A DNA stretch of 64,000 bases from Pomacea canaliculata. Its lineage: Eukaryota > Mollusca > Gastropoda > Architaenioglossa > Ampullariidae. Positions 43,847-55,827 of the stretch are shown here, one piece after another (the stretch's first letter is position 1; each line of letters starts with the position of its first letter). A program made the position numbers and the translations under genes. The notes below the pieces were generated by a model. The model was not told the DNA's origin. It made no database searches and saw nothing but the letters and a program-made list of their open reading frames with translations. The stretch covers positions 15,970,252-16,034,251 of the forward strand of contig NC_037595.1 in assembly GCF_003073045.1 (NCBI RefSeq). The letters are read 5' to 3'.

Positions 43847-46800
43847 TTATATTTGCACTAGCATGCCACTAAACAGCAGGAGCCATGTTTGTGAAACGGA
43901 AACAGTTCGAGCCTTCAGTGACACGCACTGACCCGAGGTCAACCTCACCGCCACGTGTGACGTGCAGCTCACGCCCTTCCCCACGTGACTCAGGCGAGAC
44001 TTGAACCACGCGACCGTCGTGTTGTCCACAGAGAGGCGAGTGGAGGCGCCCCCTGTCCCTGTGCCCTTCAGCTCCGTGGCCAGGAAGAGGTAGATGCCGG
44101 TGACAGGTGCAGTGAAGACACCTGTCCGCGTGTTGTAGGCCTGCCCCACGTTGCACCGCACCTGGTGTCGGACGAGCAGCTTCTCCCTCACAAGTCTCTC
44201 CGCCCGCACTCGGGCATGGAACACGATCACGTGCCTCGACTTGCCTGGAGACAATTAAAAACAAGTGTACACAAATACATCGTATGCATGCACGTACGAC
44301 CATGTACAACACACACACACACACTTAGGCAGAGTATATAGAGCTAGCTACATTACTAGCCGACACTCCTGTCTGAGGGTACCTAACCCACATGGTGTTG
44401 GAGAAGGTAACACATCTCGAGGATGAGGTGATGGGCACCGCCCTCGGTAATAGCTATAGTCCCTAAAGAAGAGAGGTCATTGACTGTTTCCTACTTTCTT
44501 ATCGACACACAAAAGGTAAGAAGTCTACCTTCATTTTGTTTAACTGAAAAAGGACGTCAACATCTTTTATTCACTCTCGTTCATGATTAAAATTTCGTAC
44601 CAGTTATGGGTTTCTCAATTTTTTTTCACTCATGACATTCATTGCTCTTTTGACAAATAAAATAATATTTGAATTAACTTACTTTTAAGTGTAGTAAACA
44701 TCTGGCTCAGAGCACCAATCTCTTTCGGAATGTTTAAGTTGCCTCCCTTTATTAACTCGCCGTTAGTATTCAGCTGACTGCTTTCCATCACCGATCCTTC
44801 GTTCTCTCCGCTGATTTCATCAGGTAGTTCGCCAGTCTCTCCATCTGTGTTGACTTCTTCCTCTTGTAGTTCAACGTGACCTTCTGTCATAGTTTCGGCG
44901 TCTTGACATAACTGTGAGCCACTCTGGACCTTGGAGTTAAGTCCCCTGATGGTGTCCAACATATTCAGCATATTTCGTACTTGCTCCTGGAGCCTGACTG
45001 TTTCCTGTTCGATCTTCACCGCACCGCGAGAGAAGGCGTCGAGATGTTGATTCAGTGAGTTGTTATCACCTTGATACCTCACCAGGTCGTAGCCACAACC
45101 CAGTCCGTCTACCCGCCTAGTTTGGGGTTCACTCTCCATGGACACGTCAGTGGTGGGTGTAGGGGAGCCCATAGCTCCCTCCCCTCCAGGAAGGCCGTCC
45201 GTTACCATCCCCTTGTTCTCGTCCGCCTCATGTGGCGAGGAGGAGGTGCCGTACACCTGGCCCAGGTAGCATTCCAACACCTGCAGATTGATAGAAGTGT
45301 CGTCACTCTGATGTAACAGAAACCGGGGTTGTCTGGGCTGATGAAGTAGACTGTCTTCACTAAAGAGTGACGTGTGCATGTCTGTCGTCTGCTTGCCTCC
45401 GACTTTGAGAGACATTTGCTGGAGCTGCTGACGACGGTCCCGTGCTGCTGTCATCTCCTCTTCAATCTCGCCCTCCCTCTTCTCAGCGACCGCGGCCAGC
45501 GCCCTCTGGCACCTCTCCTCCGCCTGCGTCACCAGCGTCCTCACGACGTCAGCGCGGCTTCTGATGACGTCAGCTACCACCTGCCTCTCCCGCTGCAGAC
45601 AACTCCTCTCCTCTTCCATCACCGTCAGCGCCGCCGTCAGATCATTCACTTGTCTCCGTGTTTTCTGTTCTACATCAGGATCAAGGTCTTCGGTCGAGGG
45701 CAAACTGGTGCTGGAGGTCAGAGGTTGAAGTTGCTTGGCGTGATTGTGGCGACACTGGAGACACAGGCCTTTTCCACTCTCGACACACAGGCACTCCGCC
45801 TCTCTCACGTCGTCGCACGTGTCAGAGGTTGAAAGTTGCGAAGACTGGGTACCCCGATCTTTATCATCAGCATGAAATTCATACTGAAAAAAAAATATTA
45901 TCGAACATCATCTATCATTTCTATTTTTATTGCGACTAAGACTGTCGAACCCTAGACCAGGTAAATCAGCTGCGTTCACTGCCTCTAATGTATTAGGCTC
46001 TAGAAATCTTAGCTTCCCCGACACTCGTGATGATATACCCGTCATAAAGCACCTATAATGGCGGTTATTACTGCGTGTGATGAGTGTATGTGTCATATCA
46101 TGTGACATTTGATGCTTAGGTTCTATTGGGAACAACACCCTTGAAATTTCTCGTTTTAACGTCAAACAACGTAACGTCCATTGGTATGATATTTCAAGTA
46201 GATCAAGTAGATCACTTTGTGAGGTCTCTGTTATAAACTCAAGTTCAGCAGTATCACGCGGTACAGTTAGAGTATCTTGTCAGAGGTTCCAGAGTGTTTA
46301 TCGAGATCAAAGAAAGTCTGGCGCGCGACGAGAGCAGGTGGCGCTGTTAGTGACGGAGTCAGAGTGGTGAGGTCACCTGGTACAAGTGAGTGTTTAGTTG
46401 AGGTGGGGGAGGAGGGGTGGGTGGTCGAGGATGGAGGATGAGAGGTCGTGAGGACGGCCTGCAAGGAAAAGGTAAGCACGATTTCATCAAATGTCATACG
46501 ACATGATGGTCAGGGCCTTTTAACCCTTTGCAAGTCAACGTCTTCTCAAATTCCAAGGGTCTTTTTGTATTGCAAAAGAAAAGAAAAGGAAAAAATTCTC
46601 ATGCGTCTTCCTTATGTATTAAAAAAAATAGACATCCTCTCATAAAATAAAACATCTGATAGTACACAAACAGTACAGAGTCTTCTAGGAGCAGTAAATG
46701 TTTCCTAGTGCTAATAGCAGTGGCCAACAAAAACAATATACAAATAGCAGTGACACTACGAACAGTAGGGAGACAAGAAGGTGACAGCCATGTCGACCTT

Positions 46801-47369
46801 CGTCAGACTCTTGCCCTCGGCAGACAACTCAACCTGAGTGCGGCACAGCAAACAGGGAAAGGTCAATGCTGACTGATTGTCGCATTCGTCGTCAGCACTC
46901 TTCATGCTGCTGTCTAGGTGGCTCTGAAGAGGCAAGAAAAAGAAACCAAAATAAAATAACGGTGCTAGCGTGAATTAGACAAACACGACACAAAATAAAT
47001 GTGTATTAATCCTTCATCTAAAAATATTCAATAAATAAGAAAATGTAGCTTCTACCCTTACACAGTCATGTGACACATAGAGTTAATATTCTAGGTACGC
47101 CACCAATGATATTATCATCTTCCTACCTGCTTTGAAGACTGCAGATGAGCTTTCTCCAGACAAGGAGGACAAATCGCGTGGTTACACGTTGTCAGTCGAG
47201 AGTGAGGTCCCTTACATGGTCCCAAACAAATGCCGCAGATTTCACGGTCCGCTACAACAGCTGTAGTCGTAGTCGATATTTCTATTTCTGGTGACGATTC
47301 TGATGGTGTCATGGACCCTGTCGTCTGAACTGTTGAGGATGATTCTGCTGATGGTGCAAAGGATCCCAT
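43847..47369 (-). CDS. RING / degenerate B-box / coiled-coil / C1q protein (TRIM-like E3 ligase), gene C
   Basis: Exons: 47127-47369, about 46798-46923, 44683-45883, 43847-44244. Exon 1 starts MGSFAPSAESSSTVQ, with RING half CGICLG...CNHAICPPC; exon 2 gives FPCLLCRTQ. The donor of exon 2 is unclear: AAG|GTCGAC at 46798 aligns with the other genes, but read-through would stop at 46756. Exon 3 has a partly lost B-box (CLCVESGKGLCLQCRHNH), a basic/acidic coiled coil and an acidic, Gln/Glu-rich stretch. Exon 4 is C1q (GVFTAPVTGIYLFLAT) joined in phase 1. A possible extra linker exon, Ser/Thr/Pro-rich, starts after a strong acceptor at 46458. No frame break in exons 1, 3 or 4, making this the best candidate for an intact member. 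Confidence 0.75.
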
Positions 47370-47394
47370 CTCTGATGTTGACTCTGTTTGATGC

Positions 47395-48080
47395 TGTCAC
47401 AGACGATGACAGGAGAGATGTCAGCTTTTTATTTCTTTGCTGTAGAGTGAAGCCAGTAAGCGTTTTCTTGTGATTGGTTAAGACGATCACGTGACTGTCA
47501 CTAAACATCAAACATAGAATCTAGTGGCAGGTTTCTTTCTTAAAGATCATCTTACTTACTAAGTGAGGTTATGTATCATAACAGATATAGGTGTTACCTG
47601 TCCCACGCTCACTTGTCGACCACTGATCTGACAGTCAGCAGGTAACATTAACGCACAACACAGGAAACTGAGCTCCAGGCCATCAAAGCTCACTCACCTT
47701 ACCTGGGAGACGTCAGTGACGTCCTGAGTACCTGCACAGTGACGTGCTTAGTAACGTGAGACACCTGAGGCTGCATCAGCAGCGTTTGACAAGTGATCTT
47801 CGACCTGAGCAAGACAGAAACATTTACAGATCTTGCTGCATCGAGTATGATATAAAGGAAATGAAAAACTTTGTAAGAACTTTGAGTTGGTGATAACGGA
47901 TGTAGCGGTATGTGTGTACCTGACGTGTGGATAATAAAAATAGCTTTCACGAGTGTTGTGACATGATCACAATGTCTACACCTAAAGGTGTCTGGAAACA
48001 CAACTCAGACACATCTTTCAAAATCACATCAACTCACGAACGAGCTGCTCCATCAGTCAGTTTCCACTCGGTCGTGAAGG
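47395..48080 (-). promoter_or_regulatory. Probable 5' flank and untranslated exon of gene C
   Basis: Lies directly upstream of the gene C start. On the minus strand a donor-like CCCAG|GTAAGG occurs at about 47700, preceded by a part with CRE-like TGACGTC motifs (47707-47722), consistent with a non-coding first exon and promoter. The same segment is present, without the gene, at 59364-60030. Confidence 0.35.
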
Positions 48081-49275
48081 GCGCACCTACAGACTTGTAA
48101 AGATACTTTTGCATTCATTCTCAAAGAAACATTAAAAATACACAAAACTCTTAATAGCATGTGAAAATATTTATAAGCAATTATTTGTTAAATTTCCAAC
48201 TATTAGCTTGAGCATTCCTTCGCAGAGTTTCTGCATGGTGTGTCTTAGAAGTTATTCTCTTTGTTTGCAAATTAATACATTTGGAAAAGATTAAGTATGA
48301 AGAAACATTTAAATTCCTCTTTCATGCGTAGCTAACAACTTAATAACATTTGTTTAATATAAAAATTTTTTTATATGTGCGTTATTTCGATTGCCTTCTG
48401 TAGATGACATACCAATTATATAACTCAAATGTTTTCATCAATTTGAATAATACAATAAGAAGTAAATCGTAAAATATTTCTATGTTCAAGAAAAAAAACC
48501 AAACAACACACACAGAAAGAAAATTCTATACACAGACCTAGCTTAGGAAACACGAATATCTGTGGCAGCTAAACACACACAGAGAGTCCGAAATTAATGT
48601 TGATAATTTGTTTGGCACGACAAATAATTTTGTCTTTATATTTACCAGAAATAATTAACATGCAATTTGTTGAAATATTTTACTATAAGAAAATAAATAA
48701 ATATTATGCTAAAGTTGACATTAACAAAACTATTTTCTTAACATTGTAAAAATGTTTTTTTTTTGAAAAAAGATTGACAGTAATTTACAATTCCTTGCCT
48801 ATAAACTCTCCAGAACTTCTCTTTATGCGAGCTCTTTGTCTTTTAGGAAACTTTCCTTCGCTTAGTTTTCAGGTAAAAGCACAAACAGCACATCTTTCTG
48901 TCATGAAGCAGGAGTTTATGAGAGATGACCAGTTAAGTGATACCACAAATTATTTGAGATGGACTGTCTGAGTGACCACATCACAGTTTTTAGCTTATGC
49001 TCTAGAAATGAATAAAAGGTAAGAAAGCGGTTGGAAAACTCAGTTTAGAAAACCTGGCATTTTAACGGCTTTGTATTTCCTACAATCTACTCGTGAAAGA
49101 AATTTCTCTGACAACTACATCAATAAAAGTAAAAGAAACTTATGCTGACAGAAACTAGTTTATTTTCCTAAAAAATGCAACAGGAGAATAAACGAACTCC
49201 AGGAGAAATGTCATCGCGATGACTGTTTTCATTGTTTTCTCTTCAGACATTGAGGTCACAGCTGTGGTTTCCGTG

Positions 49276-50322
49276 ATGAACGTGACAAAACAGTTTGCGT
49301 CTGCTCAGGCCGACACTACAGTTCTACCATCCAGAGAGAGGCCAAGCGATTTGATGTCTAAGACGACGTACGAGATCATCAACGATGTTGTCAGCGGGTG
49401 TCTAGCACTTGCAATATCTGTAGTGGGCATTCCCGCCAACCTGGTCACGTGCCTGGTGTTCTGGCGTCAGGGTCTGCGAGACCGGATGAACCTCTGTCTC
49501 TTCTGTCTGGCTGCCGTGGACCTGCTGTACCTGATGCCCGTCCTGAGTGTCGGACCATTTCTTCACCTCGCCAATAATCCTCACGCCCAGGAATACACTT
49601 TAAAGATTCTTAATGTGGGTGTGAGTGTCATCTACAGTCTGCGTGCGACTTCCGGTTGTTATAATATGATCATCGCCGTAGAGAGGTGCGTGTGTGTGGT
49701 GTTTCCGCTCAAAGCCGCTTCACTCTTACACACTCGTACTATGGGCGTGTTGCTGGCTGTGTGCTTTATCTTGATACAGCTTGGCTATGTTGTTGTCCCT
49801 CTCGAGTATAATGTCGTTAACATTGAAGTAGGCGGAATGGTGGAATGGCGGCTTGTGCCGACACAATTGTTTCTTGAAAACCAGGAGTTGTTTCGGACTA
49901 TAGAAATGTCAGTCCTGACAGCATCACTGCCACTCATTACCTTTTTCGTAGTGTTCATCACAGCAGTCATCACCGTCATCAAGCTGACAGCAGCGGCCAA
50001 GTGGCGAAGAAAGACGAGTTCCACGTGCCGCAAGAAAGTAGGTCACGAGACGGCGCTGACCAAGATGATTCTGGTCGTCTCCTTCATCTACATCTGCAGC
50101 ATGGTTCCTATTGTGATAGTGACATTTACCCGACTACTTGTTGACGATTTTTCACCAAATGGTCGTTATTATTATTTATTTATGGGTTCTACTTTCATAG
50201 CATTCGTCTGCCCACGATTTCACAGCGCCTCCAACTTCTTTGTCTTCTACAGCAGGTCGTCACGGTTCAGATCGGTGCTTGTCTCTAAGACTTGCTGCAA
50301 GAAAAAGAAACTAGTATTCTAA
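49276..50322 (+). CDS. Rhodopsin-like GPCR, chemosensory-receptor-like (copy 5)
   Basis: Intronless, 348 residues from the preferred start MNVTKQFASA; an upstream in-frame ATG at 49219 would add 19 residues, but MNVT aligns with sister starts and the duplicate copy lacks the upstream ATG in frame. Motifs: PANLVTCLVFWRQGLRDR, AAVDLLYLMPV, AVERCVCVVFPLK, CSMVPIVIVTF in TM6 and ASNFFVFYSRSSRF in TM7. ECL2 has VEWRLVPTQLFLENQ and no cysteine. The ICL3 is more basic than in copies 1-4 (KWRRKTSSTCRKK). The TM3-TM4 DNA is almost identical to copy 1 despite otherwise clear divergence. The C-tail ends in a Cys-Cys pair followed by lysines, a possible palmitoylation site (inference). Confidence 0.9.
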   Translation: MNVTKQFASAQADTTVLPSRERPSDLMSKTTYEIINDVVSGCLALAISVVGIPANLVTCLVFWRQGLRDRMNLCLFCLAAVDLLYLMPVLSVGPFLHLANNPHAQEYTLKILNVGVSVIYSLRATSGCYNMIIAVERCVCVVFPLKAASLLHTRTMGVLLAVCFILIQLGYVVVPLEYNVVNIEVGGMVEWRLVPTQLFLENQELFRTIEMSVLTASLPLITFFVVFITAVITVIKLTAAAKWRRKTSSTCRKKVGHETALTKMILVVSFIYICSMVPIVIVTFTRLLVDDFSPNGRYYYLFMGSTFIAFVCPRFHSASNFFVFYSRSSRFRSVLVSKTCCKKKKLVF

Positions 50323-51990
50323 GATACCGAAAATTGATAGCTAACTAGAAATCTGGAAACAAACATTTTTCCCTTCTTTGGAACAACACTGTAGTTTGCA
50401 ATTTAAAATCTAGTAGGAAACGGTATATCTTGAGATAAACAGTTTTGAGTAAAGGTTGATATGACTGATCTCATGGAAGCAATGGTCCTTTTGAAAAAAA
50501 AAACAAACTGTGATGATAATGGGTAGGATATTTTAACTCAGACCTCAGCCTCCTTTATCCAAACTTCCGTGGTGGAAGCAGAGGACAAAATATATATAGC
50601 TCTCTTGATTGATAGTATTTATTACTTAAACCGATGAGTAAAAATGAATATAAAATGTGTTATCCTTTTACACTCTAAATTTTTTGTAATCTACATCAGC
50701 TATAAGAAGCTAGAAGATGGCGGGTGCGGTTACATCAGTTGCATGAGGTTTGATGACAATGTCTGCAAGTTTGAACCAAAGAGTAGCAGATGCACGCGAT
50801 TGGCAATTCAAAACTAATTGTTACATTGGCTCCTGTAAAAGAAAACCATATCAAAAGCTTTATGACTGTGAATCTGTATATATTTAATACACATCGTGGC
50901 TCTAGGCTTGCCAGTGGCGTGTACCACACCTCTGTAAATAATCATACATTGGTGTATAGGTATTACACTCATTACTGTTTAGAGAGGAAGAGAGAGGCTG
51001 TTCCACAGAAAACTCCATGACTATTCCAGGCTTAAGTTAAGCAGAACAATTATAGGAATGGTGATATCTAACTTTGATTCCTTTATTTTTTGTGCAAAAT
51101 AGTGAAGAGAAGGGAGGAGACTGTTTACCCGTTAATAAGCAAATAATAATAATAAATAATAGTAATAATAATACCCGTTAATAAGCAAAGATTTGTGTGT
51201 GTGCCTTAGTGAAAGGACATAGAGCAGCGAAAAGATGAGGCTAGGGTCGCTTTTACTAAAACTGTAATTAAACAGTTTGACCAGCCCTCCTGAAGGCTCC
51301 ACTAGTGGAGTGTGGGGTGTCACGTGTCGCTTGCTCCTTGGAAGGTTTGTCGTCACTGGTGCTGACGTAAGATATGGCTATTACGTAAGAAGAACGGGTA
51401 ATCCAGAGAGAGAGAGACAGGGACGAGATATTGAAGGCTTGTGATCGGGTCGGCAGAGAAAGAAAAGTTTCTGTACTGAGAAAAGCTGTTGTGGTCGGGA
51501 TTTGCTGCGGTGCACATGGGACGGGTACGAGCAACGGATCAGTTTTCTCCTGCTTTTTCTGTGTGTGACAGAAACAACGCGTCACGAGCCGAATTGGGTG
51601 AGTAAATAGAGCTGTTCCTGTCGCCTTGTCGCAGGCCGTTAGCTGGCTGATCAGTTTATTTTATCTTTTGAGGTCGCGCTCTGTGACCGCCAATACATTT
51701 CAGTTTCATATTGTAACTTCGTGTGTGCGTGTTTTATGTCCACTGAGAAGTGATTGGGTTCGTTGCTCGCCTTGGGAGAGTGGAAGTTTGTGTGTGTGTG
51801 TGTGTGCGAGTGTGTCTGAGAGAGAGAAAAGTCCCGCGACGCCCGATCGCGTCACGCGACATGGGGCGTGGGGATGGAGTCAAGGGTTGACAGAATATAG
51901 ACTGTGTACATCTTGTGTGTATCGAGGAGTTTTCGAGAAAAAAGATTTAAGCGTTTGATTCGCGACAGATGGTAAGTTTATTTGGAAATA
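50323..51990. other. Intergenic DNA; CpG-containing part possibly a promoter
   Basis: 3' flank of copy 5 (shared with the duplicate up to 51251). The part 51600-51972 is richer in CG dinucleotides, contains a GT run at 51791-51808 and ends with a donor-like ATG|GTAAGT at 51969-51975, so a non-coding first exon of some plus-strand gene is possible. No partner exon was identified. Confidence 0.3.
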
Positions 51991-51998
51991 CTTTAGTT

Positions 51999-52441
51999 CA
52001 GGGATGCCCAACCTACGGCCCGCGGGCCATATCCGGCCCGCGACGCGGTGCCATCCTGCCCGCGAGAATTCTGCCCACAGTGCAGGAAATCGGCAAGCTA
52101 ATAATAAAAAAAGACCTAAAAAACGAAAAAAAGGGAAGAAGAAGTATTTATTCCTACGAAGGGGCGTCTCTCAATCTTTTTTTAGATGGACGAATATTTC
52201 GATTCAGTTCTCCGACTTGGTGTCTCTACTATGCAGCCGGACATTCAGAAGTTGGTTTTGGGTAAACAACTTCAAATATCCCACTAATTACTACATAATT
52301 AATGGTAAGTACAACTTGCTTCTAATAAAAATGGTATCTGCTCTATTTTTTCCTTTTTTTGTATTTTTGCGGTGAAGTGGCCCGTGACACGCATGTCGGA
52401 AATGTGTATGGCCGCAGGCCGAAAAAGGTTGGGCATCACTG
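51999..52441. mobile_element. Non-autonomous hAT-type element, 443 bp, with 8-bp TSD
   Basis: The left end CAGGGATGCCCAACCT and the complement of the right end CAGTGATGCCCAACCT differ at one of 16 positions. The octamer CTTTAGTT flanks both sides (51991-51998 and 52442-52449). The near-perfect ends suggest recent insertion, and it lies in a part of copy 1 that the duplicate lacks. The interior has GGCCCGCGGGCC near the left end and an A-rich core, with no full transposase. Confidence 0.9.
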
Positions 52442-52449
52442 CTTTAGTT

Positions 52450-55184
52450 GTTGGCACAGATGTGGAGAAGCCATAGCACGTTACTGTCAGTAGCGACATG
52501 TCATGAACAAGTATGTTACTCTCAAAGAACATTTTCGCCAGTACTCGTGGCTGCATTCCAGAAGTCAGGGAGATGACTGTTACCGGAGCTTTTGTACATT
52601 CGTCATTGCCGTGACTTGAGAAACGTCTGCCACTGGAAAAGATTATCGTCCTTTGCTTCATTTTAATTTTAACATAAAATTATGAGTAGATATGAATAAT
52701 GAAAAATTATGAATATTATCGAAAGTATTAATATAAGTGTTTATGTGTTTAAGAAGTTATGTATCCACTTAAGCCTTTGTTCGCGGTCAAATCTGTGATA
52801 TCTAACTGTCCCCATTGCAACACATCAATGCCACTTACCTCGCCGGTGATTTCACTGGTCTGACATTGTTGTTTGTATGAACATTAAAGGTTAACGATGT
52901 TAGTTAAAGGCAACAGATGTTTACTGTTTAGAGATTGTGGCATGAAGAGGTCGATCACTCGGCATGTTGCTGTATACAGTATGAGTATGTGGGTGTGTAC
53001 GGTATGTGAGTGGTGCGTGGTTAGTAGTAGGTGTAGTATGTGGGGACGTGCTCTTATCAACGCAATGTCGTCACTGATGACATCATCACATGTTGCCTGT
53101 ATATATGTGAGTGCAGTTTAGTGAGTATGTGTGTGATGGTAGTAGGTGAGTATGGTGTGTGAGTGGTGCGTGGTTTGTGTGTATGGTAGTAGGTGAGTAT
53201 GGTGCCTATGTGAGATGTAGATATGTAGGTGTGGGGACGTATTGCTCTTTATCAACGCATTGTTCTTGGTAACTGTGTGTATACGTCATTGTGCAATGTC
53301 GTCACTGATGACATCATCACATGACGGAGTAGAGACTGAACTATAGAGGATAACGCTGAACTACTTCATGCTGACCTCTTGAACTGTGTAGATATAGCAG
53401 CAGGTTCTGGACGTCCTTATCCTTTCCCTCCATAAGTCTATCGTGTGTCCTGTGTCATGTTCGCTAACTGTTTATTCACTTCTGCTTGATTGTTCTGATT
53501 CTGGTTTTGTGCGGACTTCAATGAGCGATAAATGATTGTAATACATCCAGAGCACGTGGCATCTCTAGCTGTGTTCACTTGTCTTTGAACATGCAAGAAA
53601 GGAAAGGAGAAAAAAACTGATGGATAAGGAGTAGGAAATAGCTCAAGCCAATTAGATGCACATCTTTGGTATGAAAAGCAAATAATTTTCTCTAATTTTC
53701 TCTCTGTAGCTATAGCATGACTAGTACTAGGTGACCAGCTATATTGTACAGTGTACAATGGACAGCCGGTATCTGCAGCTGTACACAGGGAGCAGTAGCA
53801 GACTGAAAAAGCTCTCTACTTATTGCCACAGTATAGGGCAGTGAGTTGTACAGCAGGGTGTGTGGGAGGAACAATGCTTTGTATCTATCTCAGTTAGACC
53901 TTCGTAAATTTATAGCAACCATTCACCACATTTTAATTTTCTGTAACATAGCAGCACACAGTACTTACAGTGAAGACAAATGGCGGTCACAGCACGACTG
54001 ATACAGCCTCTCTCTTGCCATCTTTCTCTCTATCCGAGACACAGCCTGTCTCTTGTTCAATGCAAGTGTCAACGAGGGAAGAAAAATATTGGAAATAAAT
54101 AAAGATTTTTTTAGACGATAACAAACATCTCTGTACATGTGTTTGAGTGCCTGGATGAATGATGCAAGTTTTTGTCGCATTGTACGCAAAGGACAGGATG
54201 ACGAAGATATTTTTTATTTTTTACACATGTTTACCGATTTCACAATGTTTCATAGACTTATTTAGTCGATTTTTTTAGTATAACAGAGCAAAACTCACAC
54301 TCATGGAAACACACCAAAGCGTATATGAAGATTTATTCAGTTGAACACTGCACACACATCGATACAGCATCTGAGTACTTCTCTTGGATAATTAGATGAT
54401 ATGCAAATAGAAACCTAGCAACCATTACTAGATTTCTCGCTACCCTAAAGCTCCATACCCTATTTCCATCTTCAGACAAACAGTCGGTGCAAATATAAAT
54501 GTCAATTAAAATTGACGATGAAGGTGATAAATGTTATGTCCACAACACTAATGACGTTTCACAAAACTTCGTCAAACTAGGACATCGGGAAAAATAGATC
54601 ATTGCATTTACTCAGAACGAGGGAAACATTCTCCTGTTCAATCAACAAAAATCGACAAGCAGGGCTAAGTATAAAGACCCCAGAGGTCAGTTTTCTAGAC
54701 ACAACGGCGACAAACCAAACCAACCAATCAGCTGCGATGACCGTTAGCACGTTGTACAGGCACGTGACTTAGTCTGGTGTATCACAGGTGGACAAGATGA
54801 CTGAACAGCTAGTGAGACGTCTAACAACCTGACAAGAACATTATGAACATATTGTGCTTCTGCTTGTCTGCAGTGATCAGGTGTGACATGCATCCACTCA
54901 GTGTCGGGATGTCTGATACACATTAACTGACAGCTGCAATTAATTACAATCCGTGTTATAAAAACACTTACTAAATCAACAGTTTTAAAATAATAACAAA
55001 CGTGTGATGTATATCACGAAGAAGCATTCTTTCAGCGCCTGAACAGAAGTACGAAATATGGACAGAATACGACTATGCGGACAAGTAATAAAAGACAAAC
55101 AGAAAACACAAGGAGGAATAAGGAAGCAAACAGTAAAGATGGAGAGTGTCATAATCTGCAGAAAAAGTCGAGCAGGTGGACTAG
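52450..55184. other. Intergenic DNA, partly duplicated
   Basis: No gene recognised. It contains an internal imperfect duplication at 52990-53325: the 29-bp phrase around GTCGTCACTGATGACATCAT occurs at about 53067 and 53295, with GTGTGAGTGGTGCGTGG phrases between. Confidence 0.4.
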
Positions 55185-55745
55185 TTATCTGACTATAGTG
55201 ACAACTATTGACAAGGATGTTGATTGGTGTAAGGAGTAATGTTCATCCAAGAGGTGCGTTGTCAGTGCACGTTTAAAGGATTCAACAGTGGGTAGGTGGA
55301 GGAGGTGCAAAGGGAGAGAGATCCATTGTTTTGCTGCACAATAACTAAGAATCCTGTGGCCGAATGTTGATGTTCTGGCGACAGGAAAAGAGGCCATACG
55401 GTCATCAGACGAGTTATTTGACTGGGATTTACAGGAAATAATCAGGGCAGGAGACAGCAAAGAAATTAAAACACTGCACGGACAGTTTGTACTGGATGCC
55501 AGAACGGATGGGAAGCCAGTGTAGAGAACGAAGGAGAGGGTGGCGTGGTCCCGTTTCCTAGCTCTAAGCAGCAGACGTGCAGCCGACTTCTGTACTTTCT
55601 GGAGTATGTGAAGAAGGTATGCAGGGCAGCTAACAAGCAAGGAGTTGCAGTAATCAAGTCTGGATAAAACAAACACACAGACAAGAGTGTTGGTAGCACG
55701 TGTAGACAGAATGTGACGGATGGCACTGATCTGGCGTAGTTAATA
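55185..55745 (-). mobile_element. LINE fragment (C-terminal reverse-transcriptase region, Jockey/CR1/Rex-type)
   Basis: The minus strand encodes VLSRLDYCNSLL, LQKVQKSAARLL, then FGHRILSYCAAKQWISLP and TVESFKRALTTHLL, the well-known order SRLDYCNSLL / LQxVQNxAARL / FGxRxFSxxAPxLWNxLP / SxxxFKxxLKTHLF of the C-terminal part of non-LTR retrotransposon polymerases. Upstream (to about 55745) an ISAIR-like piece is in another frame. The middle is compressed by deletion and the polymerase core is absent. It ends 83 bp before receptor copy 6, so it may sit in that gene's promoter. Confidence 0.8.
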
Positions 55746-55827
55746 CAGCTGTCACTAGTATATCATAACAGGCAGACAGACAGGCAGCTGTCACTTGTTT
55801 CACCAGATTTTAAATTAGTATCTGTAA

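Larger units (their letters stand above)
47395..54196. repeat. Segmental duplication, copy 1
   Basis: Aligns with 59364 to the window end. Shared blocks: 47395-51251 with 59364-63137, about 52700-53030 with 63490-63840, and about 54090-54196 with 63890-64000. Not shared: 51252-52700 (contains a hAT-type element) and most of 53100-54080. It includes the gene C 5' flank and receptor copy 5. Confidence 0.9.

Noticed and set aside
51626-51958. 110-codon plus-strand frame in the CpG-containing part
   Set aside because: It contains a translated GT microsatellite (CVCVCA) and no conserved motif; a non-coding first exon is more likely than a protein.
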